Positions 1 through 58,699 of a stretch of 64,000 bases of DNA are shown in pieces; the first letter of the stretch is position 1; each line of letters opens with the position of its first letter. Made by a program: the position numbers and the translations under genes. Source of the stretch: Microplitis mediator. Taxonomy: Eukaryota; Arthropoda; Insecta; Hymenoptera; Braconidae. Location of the stretch: positions 23,316,331-23,380,330 of the forward strand of contig NC_079970.1 of assembly GCF_029852145.1 (NCBI RefSeq), in the 5' to 3' direction. The notes below the pieces were generated by a model. It was not told the origin of the DNA. It did no database searches and was given only the letters and a program-made list of their open reading frames with translations.

Positions 1-39
1 AATCTAAACAAGTCAATATATTTTATTTTTGTCGCTGCC

Positions 40-310
40 CTGATAGCCAAGTTGGCGGCAACCTGTCGCCAAATTGACCATAAAAGTTGTCATTTCCATA
101 AGTTGATGACAGCTTTCTGAGAAAGTTGGTGGCAGAAGTTGGCATTGCATTAGTTGATGGAAAGCTGCCTTCAATTTTCTCAGAAAGTTGTCGATAGGTT
201 GCGGCTGTACATTGTCGCCAACTTTCTGGGAAACTTGTTGTCAAGTTACAAAAGCTGAAAGTTTTCGTCAAGTTGATCGCAACTCATGTACACCAACTTT
301 CTGATCAGAA
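40..310. repeat. Palindromic AGTTG/CAACT-rich repeat
   Basis: Repeated imperfect copies of AAGTTGG.GGCA, TTTCTGAGAAAGTTG and their complements. The open frame here on the minus strand is a product of the repeat. It lies downstream of gene B's exon 1017-1198. Confidence 0.45.
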
Positions 311-1016
311 ACTCTTGCTATCAGGTTGAATAAAAAATTAGTATATCTAAGAGGGTAATATTTGCAAAACTTAACTCGAATATTAGGAAAAAACATTTTC
401 CGAATAAGCAAAAGAAATAGTGAAGATTTCGGTCTCATACACATATCGCGTTACTAATTCTAAAAGGACATATATTTGTATACCCTTTTGATTTTGAAAT
501 TTTTTTCACAATTTTCAGTTTTAAAATTAGTCTAGAAAATGATTGGTGATAAAAACAAAATTATAAGCCTTTTTGGCTTAAGGAAGTTCTCTAACGCCAA
601 AAGGGCGTATGAAAATAAACGTCTCTTTGGAATCAGTAACGCGTTATATATTTTTAAATCATTTCGAAAAAATTAGTAGAATACTGTTTAAAATTGAATT
701 TATGAAAATCAGTGAATATTCACTTTTGTGCAGTGAAAAGTGTGTCACTAATTCAAAAAAGTGGCACGAATTACTCGTCAATTGATAAATATTCACTATC
801 TACTTGTAAATTTTACTAATCCATTTTTAGAGAGTAGCTCTGTTTGGAAAAAAATTTAATTTCTACCGAAAACTTCTAAAGCATAATTTTAAGTAAAGTC
901 TTTATAAATACAAATAAAATCGATCTCGAGGCTTTTCGACTTAGGAATGAAAAAAAAATGCGGGATTATATTTCAGATAGATTTAAAATAATGAAAGATA
1001 TATAAAAAGAGCATAC
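311..1016. other. Gene B intron, no gene seen
   Basis: AT-rich sequence beyond the donor at 1016. A short motif of the type cagtgaaaagtgtgtcacta at 738-758 recurs near 1927 and 32498-32900, so it is a dispersed repeat fragment. Nothing else is supported. Confidence 0.6.
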
Positions 1017-1198
1017 CAGTGAAAGTGTTTCGGAATGCGGATAAAAATTGATAGACTTCATACGAACGAGTTCTGAATCCCATCGCGCTACAATGTTTGG
1101 TAAATCCATAGTGTCACACATACTTTGAACGTGACTCGATGATACCTTATCATGGGGGCCAAACAGGGCCGCAATTCCTTCACCAACGAGCGTACAGA
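1017..1198 (-). CDS. Gene B amino-terminal-domain exon
   Basis: Encodes CTLVGEGIAALFGPHDKV, SSSHVQSMCDTMDLPNIVAR and ends FYPHSETLSL before donor GTATGC. It aligns across its whole length with the gene A exon at 46498-46682 (IAALFGP for VAAIFGP, SHVQSMCDTMDLP for SHVQSICDTMEIP, FYPHSETLS for LYPHPTTLS). No stop or frameshift. Confidence 0.9.
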
Positions 1199-4100
1199 CT
1201 GAAATTTTTTTTTTTTTTTTACTATTTTACACTAGAGTACCAGAGCTTCAATGTAAATAAGTTTTGATAAAATATGATGCATGGCGAAAAAAAATTCAAA
1301 AAATAACAGGGCTCAGCCGGGATTTGAACCCGGGACCTCTCGCACCCAAAGCGAGAATCATACCCCTAGACCACTGAGCCGTGGAAGGTGTTGTTGAAAG
1401 GAGGAAACGCGAGTCCGCTGATCAATTGAACGCACTTTCTAATCTTAAAACGAGTAATAACGACGTAAAACACTTATATACCTCCTTGAGATACTTCAAA
1501 TACATCATCAGTGATTGTGATCACTTCAGGTTTGAAATAAGTATCCGAAAATTCTTCAGTTTCAATTCTCATTCTATTTATTGCGTTTATCGACTCTATG
1601 AATGCCTTCTGAGTCAGATCATCCTCAGGGAATAGGCCTCCTGTAAATCATTTTTTAAATAATATCATATAAATAATGAATAGTCATGGTGATTAAGTTA
1701 TATAATTATTTGATATTTCAATTACCTAGTACTATTATTTTTGAAAATGCTAAAACACTTGGTACCATGATGGCAAAACATATAAATATAGTTTTATACA
1801 TTCTTATTTTCCTAAAACAAAGAAGTTAAAAAAATCAAAAATTGTCGATCATAGTGAACTTTCACATTGAAGACTATGCTCTATAAATTACAAGTATTGA
1901 GCCTAGTAAATATTTACTATTTTGCAGTGAAAAGTGTGCGATTAATTACAAAAATCGGTATGCTTTGCATTATAAATTAGTAAATTTCCACTGATTGTTA
2001 GTAAATTCCATTCATTTTTACTATTCACTTTTAGAGATTATGATCAAATTTGTAGATATTTTGATATTAAGCTCCCGAAATAGTATTTATGTGGCTTATG
2101 TGTTTACTATTGTTGTACGTATGCTATTTTGAAGGCATATATTCTCATATATCATTTCACATGGGCTTTGTTATCAAAAAATTATTCGAAACTGTCATTC
2201 TTACACAATTTTTTCAAACGTTTCTACACAGTAAAAAAGGATTCGTCAAAATCAACGCATATCGTGTGTAAAACGAACATTTTACACTTGTTTATATGTT
2301 ATTTTAACATGTGAGTGTTGAAAAAGTTACACGGGTATATGTTAAAAGTAATAAATCTTCCAAGAATTCTGCTGTGATGTTCGAGGTTATTTTTACCATA
2401 TTTTGTGTGTTGATTTGACAATAACATAAAAAAATCTGAAAACCGCCTGACCTTGCGGGACAGCCCCAAAATTTCCCGCTGTTTTTGAGCTCAGAGAGCT
2501 CGAAAACATTATTACTTGTGAATTTTTGAACTCTTCAAGCTCAAAAATTTGTTAGACCGGTAAAACATAGCTTCACTGAAAAATTATAATTTTTGTCCGA
2601 CGATATCTTTGGATGGAATGAACCGATTTGAACGTTAATTCTTGGTGGCAATCGAAAGGGCTCAACAAGACTTAAAACTGATTACATTTTGAGGCGAATC
2701 GGGCAAGTGGTTTATAAGTTATACGCAAAAAACCAAAAACAAAAAAAAATTTTTATTTTTATTCTTCGTATAACTCGTAAACTACATGACCGATCCACCC
2801 CAAAATCTAATCAATTCTAAGTTTTAATTAGCCACACACACACACACACACACATACACACGGACGCCCATCCGGGAATAATCAGAATAGCTTCCTAGGA
2901 CCTCAAAACGTCGACATCTGATGAAAACTCGATTTTTGAAAATCGGACCGAAACCAATAACTTCCCTTTTTTTGAAAATTTGCAATTTTCTTAGCGGGAA
3001 GTTAAAAGTAAGTGTTATTTTCGTATGAAATAACATTTTTGTGTGTTAAAAAACCAATTTAATGCGACAGTTCAAACAAGATAAATACTGTGTCTTTAAT
3101 TGGCACACAAAAATGTTAAAAATTCAACACTCAGAATTTTAACACACACGTTTTTTCACACTTTACAGTCAATTGACGATTCGATTTTTACTGTGTAGTT
3201 TTCAATTTGAATCACCGTGTTACTGTATGCAACTGTTATATTTACTGTTTTTGAACGATTTATTGAACAAAAATTGACCGGAAATGGATAACCGATACTA
3301 TTAATTTTAAAAAAAATTGTAATAATAACAAACAATTTTTACAGCGACTAGAGACAAATTGAACTTGAAAATAATAATAACAAAATATGAAGTATCTATA
3401 GACACAAGAGCACTTAGATATTTGACATACAATGTAAACTAAAATGATGTACGCACAAGAACGTAAAGCTCGGTTAACTTCCAAAGCATAAACATTTACG
3501 TCTACTCAGCTCAAAACTTCATATACTCTGGCTACATTGCCCTCAAAGTAAACATTTACTGTTAATTGAACTACTGAGTAAAAATAATTAATGATTTATC
3601 AATAAATAGCCAGGGCTATTTACCAAACAAGCAATATCATCAGTAAATAGGGACTGATCTGCTAAACAACTCCGTTATCTTGCAAATAGTTTCCGGCAAA
3701 AATATTATACGTACAAATATGACTACTGTGGATAAATTTTGGTCAGATCAGTGCACTAATAGGCAGTTAAAATTGTTTAAGTATCTCGTGAATATTAAGA
3801 TTTTAAGACAGAAATTTACTAACAGAACTCGAGGATATAAATATACATTTATAGGTTCTAAATTTGGCCACGTGAATTCTTTACTCTATATATTTATTCA
3901 ATGCATTTGACATACATTTCTTGTTCTTATATTTAACTAAAAATATTTTAAATAATTTAATTAGAAAATTAATGCGGGAAATTTAAAATAAAAAAAAAAA
4001 TTGTAATTAAATTTTGAGAAAAAAGTAATTTTTAGTATGAATAAATATAAGCATAAGCAGTGACATAAACCGAGCTTACCACTTTGAATCATATGCAAGT

Positions 4101-7100
4101 TAAAAAAGTATGAAAAATAAATTTACAAAAAAGGACTTTTTGGTTTTACTTCCATTTGAATTTATCTAAACTACAAAATATTATTATTTGCTCAGTTACT
4201 GTAACTTTAAGTAAATAAAAAAACTTGTAAGCTCAAATGTATTCACAACGCGAGTTTTCGCAAGCGCATGCCCGATTATCCGCACTCTTTAAACAGACAG
4301 CTTTAACTAGAAACTAAAAAGTAAAGTTCGTCGTCCCACTACACTATCCACTACTCAGCTGTATCTCACTCCCATTCACATTCTCTTCCTTCTATTATTA
4401 TCGTTTCTTGTTTTTTTATTTGCTTTTTTTTTTCTTATTTTATTTTCATTGCGACCCATTATAAATGCCGTGACTCTGCCTCCGTTGAGACGAGAATAGC
4501 TAAATGCTAGAGCTTTAAAGCATCGCACTCTTCTCTATCCAGCAATCGCATTTACTCACGGCAAAATACCCACTCTGAGAAATGAGTGGAGAAAAAAATT
4601 TACTAAAAATATTTTAAATTATTACGTCTAAATGACGGATTGTTATATAATCAAGTACTTTTTCTTTTACTTATTACTACATTTTATTTACAAAAAAAAT
4701 CATCATTAATTTTTGTCACATTAACAAACTTTTGAAAAGATTAATTACGCGAATTATTATATTATTAATTATACATTACAAAAATTTATTGACCGTAAGC
4801 TTTTATTTTATACCCAATATGTGATTAAAAAAAAAATACTAAAAAAAAATTTTTTTGAAAAATTTAGGGTATTTTCTTCCCTGGTGAAAATTTTGGGAAT
4901 TTTCTCTGAAAAACTCAGTTCCAAAGTTCTAAAGACTTTTTCAAAGTTCTGAAGACTTTTTCAGAGAAAATTCCCAAAAATTTCCACCAGGGTTTTGAAA
5001 GAATGAATTTTTTTTTGCATGGCAAACTCAATAGCGACATATATATTGTATCGAATGTGAAACTGATCTTTTAAAATATTTGAATAACTAGAAACTAAAT
5101 GCCTTCTTCTCTTGTTTTATAGATGCGCGACTAGAGTCATTCATAATTTGACAGCATAACAGCGTACGTCTGTATTCAATAAACTATATCTTTCTTTTGC
5201 CTTTCTTTTATTGCTGGCAATTGTGGTATTATTTCTAGGGCGTGTTCAGAAACACACTCTGGAAGAGAAATATTCAACTCCTGCGTTCAGAAATATCCTC
5301 TAGTCGAACCAGAGGTGCGATTTAACATTACAAAGGTACTAATCACACCTGGATAGGTAATTTTTCACCTCCAGAGTGTATTTCTGAACACGCCCCTAGT
5401 TTAAGTGTGTTCTCATTGTAGTATAAGTGATATTAATTTATAAGTTACCAGTTACTACAATACGTATATATGTGAGCTTAATATGGTACAAATTTTTTTT
5501 ACTGTAAAATGTTCAACTGCTTGTATCTTATGAACAATACACTTTAGCACTATGAGTGCAAGAAACAATTTTGTAGAGGACAAAATTTCCTAAAAGATTG
5601 GTCACATGCATATTTTTCGTGAGATGAGCCGTTTCTTCACTATTAACAAAAATATATGAAAACAGTGAAAAATTGACTTTTGGAGCCGATACAATCGACA
5701 TGGATCGAGTTTGAGCAAAAATGTTCTTTATACTTTCAAAAAGCAACAATTACTCTACATCGAAAAACTGGTTTTAAAACTATAGCTGAAAATCCGGCGA
5801 AGTTGTAGCAATTTAAAAAGAAAGTTACTCGATGTACATGTTTTTTAAATGGGGAAAATTAAAAATGAAAACGGAAGTACTTAAAATTAATACTGAGTGC
5901 TCAAACTTGGAGGGAATTTGTTTTTCGATGTGTACAGGATATCAGGTGTGTCAGGGAAAAAAAAATACTCGGTTTTTTAAGTACCCTAATATCTATCTTT
6001 TAATTAAAAAAAACGGACGGCTCTGTAGATAATAAAAAAAAATGGTAAATTTTTACATGCAAACATTGAAATAAAAAAACACTGAACAGTAATTGGTGAT
6101 TATAGGAATACATTAGTCGTAAATAAAAACTCAATGATGTGGACTTGGCTTAAATTTATTTATTTATTTACAAATGCCGTTCATAGTTCAATTTATGTTA
6201 ATACTTTGGCAGTTTTTTTAATGCAATGATGTAATTTTTAATCGTTATTTCAATGAGAGTTAAATAAAGTAACATACATATTTTGAAAAAATTCACCACA
6301 CTCTTGGATCCGTGCATCCGCACACACATATTTTTTATGACCCATTCGTCCACACATTAATTAAAATTTATTTACAATAGACTAATAGATTATTTATCAT
6401 TACAATATTTAGACTTTGAATCATATCACGCAATAAAAAACATTTATATATTTATATATATATATATAGTATTTAGTAGCTAATAAATATACTAGATGAA
6501 TTTTTAAAATAAAAAAAATTATCACTTATGCTTAGAATAATTTTTGATTTTTTTTTTCTATTCTCTAAATTATTATTATAATTAATATTATTATTATTAT
6601 TGTGTTTTGGTTTTTATTATAATCCATAAGCATGATTTCAGTCACGTTTTGGAGTTTTTTAAATATATATATACAGGGGAGGAAGGGGCAAAACGGGGTG
6701 GGCACAATGGGTTACCCTCAGAATTCTATATAAAAAAGTTTGTTCTTTAAACATTCGAAAATTACTTTTGGAAATACAAATGAGAATTATTTTGAATTTT
6801 CTTCTGTTAAACTTTTTTGAAATTCGAAATTTTCAGTCGGAAAATTTTAACTACTTTTGTTTTATGATACAAACTATTAAAAAATTTGTTTCACCTTTTT
6901 CAGAGGTCAATTTTGCCCGCGAAAAATGAAAATTTTTTCTATTTACTTTAAGTATCATCAAAAAAAAAAAGATTTAATAAATTTGAGTCCCCAAAAATTT
7001 AGTATTTTCTTAAGTGCCCCGTTTTGCTCCCCCTCCACTATATATACACATATATATGTATATATATGAAGGTGGTTTTATGTCAATGGCGGTTTTCCAA

Positions 7101-8348
7101 CGAAATGTGTGTACTTAGAGTACCCGGGGGTCGGAGGTTTTACTTCTGAAACAGTTGATAAATTTTGACGCTGTTTGTCCCAATAACACGATATCTTGCC
7201 TGATGTTTTTTCAAGGCAATCGATGCTGTCCACAGAATATTGCATTTCACTCGTTCTATCCGAGTGCAATGATTTCTAAAATAAAATTAAAAAAAAAAAA
7301 AATACACATAGACGACTTTTACTAAAGTCAGGTTACTCAAATATTTAAATAGTTAAAAGTCTTTTATAATTCCCAGTTCTCTGTATTTTAAAACAGTCAA
7401 ATTATAATTTTACAGGATAAACTACTTAGTCTTTAATTCCTTTAAAGTCCTGCTCTGGAAAGTTTTTTTTTATTTCGAACTTTAATTTTAAGCTCACAAT
7501 TTCTCAAAAATGATATGATACTGAAATTAGCTGACGTCTAATAATTTTTTGATTTTTTAAAAAACGATAAATTATGAAAAAAAAAATATTTAAAAAAATT
7601 GCACTTGTAGTCTTTTAAATTTTCTACATTTGCATATTTTTAGTTTTTTTTTTTTCTTCAAATTGAATTGTTAAAAATAAAATCCAAAAATTTTTAATTG
7701 TCTGCTAACTTCAGGATCGTAAAATGATCTTGCAGTTAACAGACGATCTAAAATTTTCGGATTTCTTTTTAACAACAAATCAATTAAAAAAAAAAAAAAA
7801 CTCAAAATTTGCACATGTAGAAAATTTAAAAAACTACAAGTGCAATTTTTTGAAAATTGTATTTTTTATAATTAATCGTTTTTAAAAAATTCCAAAAATT
7901 ATTAGACGTCAGCCAACTTCAGTATCATTCACAAAAAAAGAATTAAATTTTTTTTAAATTTAATTGAGTCCATTTTTTTAGGCCCAGACTTTTTTTGGGC
8001 CATGAAATTCCAAAAAAAATTTACATTTGACTTTTTTAGATTTCAAAATTCCCGAGCTAAAATATTTATTTCTGTACTTCAAACAGGAAACCAAAAAAAT
8101 TTAATTAAAAGTCGTCATAAGTTTTTTTTCCACTGTATGCTGTATGATCTTGAATAATATATATGTTAATTTGTGTAAAAATAATTTCGAAACTAAACAA
8201 ATATGAGAACTGAGTACAAGATAATTAAAATTTAATAACAGTAGTTGAAAATAAAATTAATTAGCTCACCTTCTGTGTATCCAGTACGAGGAATGTTAGC
8301 AAGAAACATATGCGAGACAACTAACAATGTCATACTAAACTTCCACAT
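1017..8348 (-). CDS. Gene B: second kainate-type glutamate receptor, 5' part only
   Basis: A tandem neighbour of gene A in the same orientation, cut by the left window edge. Two exons are supported: a signal-peptide exon at 8270-8348 and an amino-terminal-domain exon at 1017-1198. The latter is 182 bp and enters in the same phase as its gene A counterpart (185 bp). Remaining domains would lie left of position 1. Its predicted role is a glutamate-gated channel subunit, by homology to gene A. The exon expected between the two is not convincingly found. Confidence 0.75.
1309..1380 (-). tRNA. tRNA-Pro (anticodon UGG)
   Basis: 72 nt. The acceptor stem pairs GGCTCAG (1374-1380) with CTGAGCC; the B box reads GGTTCAAATCC inside a CCGGG/CCCGG T-arm; the anticodon stem TCTCGC/GCGAGA encloses TTTGGGT with anticodon TGG. 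A T-run follows on the minus strand, suited to RNA polymerase III termination. It lies in gene B's intron on the same strand. CCA is not encoded, as expected in eukaryotes. Confidence 0.95.
1381..2225. other. Gene B intron, no gene seen
   Basis: AT-rich. Contains another copy of the 'cagtgaaaagtgtg' dispersed repeat (about 1926-2030). No supported exon. Confidence 0.55.
2226..3196. mobile_element. Inverted-repeat element, ACACAGTAAAAA ends
   Basis: The termini acacagtaaaaa and tttttactgtgt are perfect complements, and similarity runs on for about 27 bases with small gaps. About 970 bp with no transposase frame, hence MITE-like. It holds a (CA)n run near 2832-2855. Confidence 0.65.
3197..5236. 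other. Gene B intron, no gene seen
   Basis: AT-rich non-coding sequence. A small hairpin occurs at about 4868-4992 (ccctggtgaaaattttggga with tcccaaaaatttccaccagg). I see no exon on either strand. Confidence 0.55.
5237..5398. mobile_element. Short hairpin MITE, GGGCGTGTTCAGAAA ends
   Basis: About 160 bp and nearly a full palindrome: gggcgtgttcagaaacacac at the left, gtgtatttctgaacacgccc at the right. Flanked by CTAG-like sequence on both sides. Non-coding. Confidence 0.7.
6675..7038. mobile_element. Inverted-repeat element with G-rich ends, copy 1
   Basis: Left end ggggaggaaggggcaaaacg and right end gccccgttttgctccccctc are inverted. A relative lies at 36425-36875. The left end has several GGG runs spaced as in quadruplex motifs. 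About 364 bp, AT-rich inside. Confidence 0.7.
7144..7275 (-). other. Gene B doubtful exon-2 candidate
   Basis: A 132-bp segment bounded by a ttttag acceptor and a GTAAAA donor, open for 44 codons in one frame. The peptide contains SEMQYSVDSID, which recalls the 'e.aFrYAVD.IN' helix of the amino-terminal domain. But that frame is phase 0, while exon 1 leaves in phase 1; read in phase 1 it meets a TAG after six codons (EIIALG). It may be a decayed exon, a poison exon or chance. Confidence 0.25.
7276..8269. repeat. Hairpin repeat in gene B intron
   Basis: Includes long imperfect inverted arms: about 7505-7660 mirrors about 7770-7930 (for example gctgacgtctaataattttt and attattagacgtcagccaac). 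No coding signal. Confidence 0.55.
8270..8348 (-). CDS. Gene B exon 1, start and signal peptide
   Basis: ATG at 8348 gives MWKFSMTLLVVSHMFLANIP followed by RTGYTE and one base before donor GTGAGC. It has a short basic start, a hydrophobic core and a polar end, as in a signal peptide. The phase-1 exit equals that of gene A exon 1, and position 7 kb upstream of the amino-terminal-domain exon fits. Confidence 0.6.
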
Positions 8349-8805
8349 AACTATATCCTTATTTCATTTATAACATATTTTCTTTTATATAATTAAACTA
8401 TATACACATCGTAAACAAATATGTATAAATGTATATATACATAACTATAAAAAATACTAGGCAAAATAACGGACTTGAGTAACCCGGGTCGTAAAATTTG
8501 ATGTTTTAAATAAAATAAAAATTTTGTTATTTCCATTCAATTTTACTTTCTATTTTATTTGATTAACATGTGAAATTTAATTGTTTCGCCTGTACTGTTA
8601 TGGAAAAAAAATAGTGGAAAAGTTATAATTTCAAATATCAGCAAAGTCCCTCTACTTAAAAACTGTACAAATTAAATTAAAATTTCATATATGACTTTTT
8701 TCACTCCCTAATAGCAAACAAGTTTTCAATCTTCAAATTTTGTAGTAGAAACTGTAAAATTTGGTCACACTGCAAACTAATAGTTGAAATTTTGTATACG
8801 AGGGT

Positions 8806-9342
8806 ACCCGACTGCCCAATTTCAAAACACAGTAACTGGCAAAAATCTAATTTTTGAAATATGTACACTGATAAAAAGAAATATTTGTCCCAAATAAATG
8901 AAAAATAAATATATTTGGTAAAACAAAATATGACAGTTGATTCAAATAATTTTATAATTTGACGGAAATATATAATTTATTTGTGGTGAGTAATTGATAT
9001 ATTTGGGGTAAAGATATTAAATTTGTGACAAATAACCTAAAATTTGGCGATACTGTTTATATATTTGAAGCCCTTATTTATTTGTAGTAATCGGATCATT
9101 TCTTTACCACAAATAAATCACTTATTTCACGCAATTAAACTACTCAAATATATTATATCTTTCTCACAATTAAATATTTATTTGGCCATATCCAAATATA
9201 CGATATCTTTGGCTCAAACAAATCTTTTTTTCAGTGTAGTGAATCATATTTACAAAACTCCACTAGAACTAAAAATACTAAAAAATTTATTTTGAAAAAT
9301 TTGTTCATTTCTGTGTTTTGAAATTGGGTAGCCGTTCAGTTT
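8806..9342. mobile_element. Nested pair of inverted-repeat elements
   Basis: Outer arms: gcccaatttcaaaacacag near 8814 and ctgtgttttgaaattggg near 9314. Inside, 8865-9237 is a second element with acactga.aaaaag ends and inner arms rich in caaatata/tatttg. It lies just upstream of gene B's start, so it could affect the promoter. Confidence 0.65.
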
Positions 9343-10345
9343 TTGCACTGAAAACTGTAATTTTTCCACTGTTCTCTTTATTAAAACAATTTTCCGAGTT
9401 GTTTCCAATAATTTTCATTGTGGTTTCGGTCGCCTCTAGATCAAAATTATAATTTTTTCTCAAAATATTTTGCCATCTTTTGTTTTTACTCAGACCAAAT
9501 CTACTTTTTCTGTCTATAATTTTTAGTCAGTTTTCAATCTTCTTCGCATAAAAAACTTTGACTCAAAATTCAAAAACAGATCACTAGTCCACAGACCAAT
9601 TAGTCCAAATACAGTCTAGTTAAACTAAAATCAGTTCAAATTTTTCGACCCGGGAAAGTTTCTTTCTCCCAATTAAAATGTACTAATTTCGACATTCAAT
9701 TTTACCCCGTATTTTTTATGTTTCCATTTAAAAAAAAAAAAATTTTCAAAAAAAGTACAATCGATCAAATGAACCGCCAAGAGACAAACTAATTGAAGCT
9801 ACACATGATGGATGATAATGATCGTTATTTACAATAATTTTTTTATTCCTGTTAATTAATATCATATGAGTAATGAGTAAATTACTCATTACCCAGTACC
9901 CTTCGGCTTATGAATAGTTAATGTACGAGTTTCTTTGTCTATCTAATCAGTACAAAACGATGTTGATTGTTCGTCATATAAACAGATTATATATATGTAT
10001 ATACACACATATACATATATATATTTTTATCGGCATGTCAACACGCATGTCCATTATCATTTATATAATTTATCTTTACATTAATAACCGATCGATCAAT
10101 AAATAAAATAATTACTCACATAACAAATAAATATAATACATTTTGTAGTCTTAAGCCAGTTGCTTTTTTTTGAATTGATATGAGCAATTGACAGACAAAT
10201 TGACCATCTCAATTTGAATTCATCCGATCGGAAAAAAATAAATTAAAATTAAGACGGTCAAAATTTATAAATTTTCTATGTTTTCATACCGTCTTATATA
10301 AATAATTTATTGGACATTTATTATTATTACTTTAAAAATTAATTG
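9343..10345. other. Intergenic, no gene seen
   Basis: Lies between the 5' end of gene B and the 3' end of gene A. AT-rich with TATA-type microsatellite at about 9988-10025. No coding support. Confidence 0.5.
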
Positions 10346-10986
10346 TACCCGGGTCAAAAATAAAACTTCATTCAGGCTCGCTTCACCTTATTTTCTTTCG
10401 AAGTTATCGACTTGCCGACGATTTTCCGATAAGATCTCGACTTTTTTGATTTAAATTAAATTTTTTCCACTTTTTGAACTTCTTTTATCTTAGTTTCAAC
10501 TTATTTGTATTTTTGGTTCCATGACAACTGATCCCCGACAAGTAATCACACGATAATTGATCCCACAGACAACTGATCCCACTGACAAATTCATAAAATA
10601 ATTAATTATTGATTAATTACTATGACACGAGTAATTAAAATCATTGTTGTAAATATAAAAAGTTAAATTATGTAAATTAGTTGCTGATAAAAATCAATTG
10701 TTGATGGGATCAGATGTCGGTGGGATCAATTTGTAGGGATCACTTGTCGCGGTATAAAATTGTTGGGATCACTTGACGGCACACCGTCAAAACTAAATAA
10801 ATTTTGAATTGATTTCAACATTTTCGTCTTAAATCGTGACTAAGTGAGCCAGTTAAGTCTGAACCAAGTCAAAACTCAATGTATTTCATATCTCCGTAAA
10901 AAAAGTCGAGTTTGTCTTATAAAAAACAGCTCAAAATTTCGACTTGGTAAATCAAGTCTAAATAAAGTTTTATTTTTGACCCGGGT
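10346..10986. mobile_element. Inverted-repeat element, TACCCGGGTCAAAAATAAAA ends
   Basis: At least 23 bp of matched termini (tacccgggtcaaaaataaaa and its complement at 10963-10986). Inside, 10514-10790 repeats gacaactgatccc-type units and their complements (gggatcacttgtc). 641 bp, non-coding. Confidence 0.75.
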
Positions 10987-11275
10987 AATTACTTATATAA
11001 TTATTTATATTTAATATCGCGTGTACCACACGCGTGTGAAAATTCAAATGACAGTTTTTTCTCATATATTTTGAGCGATGAAGTTCCTCTTGGTATTAAA
11101 ATCCTTATCCAGGTCAAAAAGCGTACAAGTCTCACAAGTTTTAATTATTCATAATTTTTTCTCTATACTCGTCTACTTAAATTGTGTTTTTTATTATTTA
11201 TTTATTTATTTTTTTTCGCTCTACGTGAATGGGGGGTCAATACACCGCACTCGAGTAGAAGGAGAAAGACTGATG

Positions 11276-58699
<47,424 letters not shown>

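Noticed and set aside
6675..6700. G-rich stretch considered as a promoter element
   Set aside because: It is the end of an inverted-repeat element found at several places.
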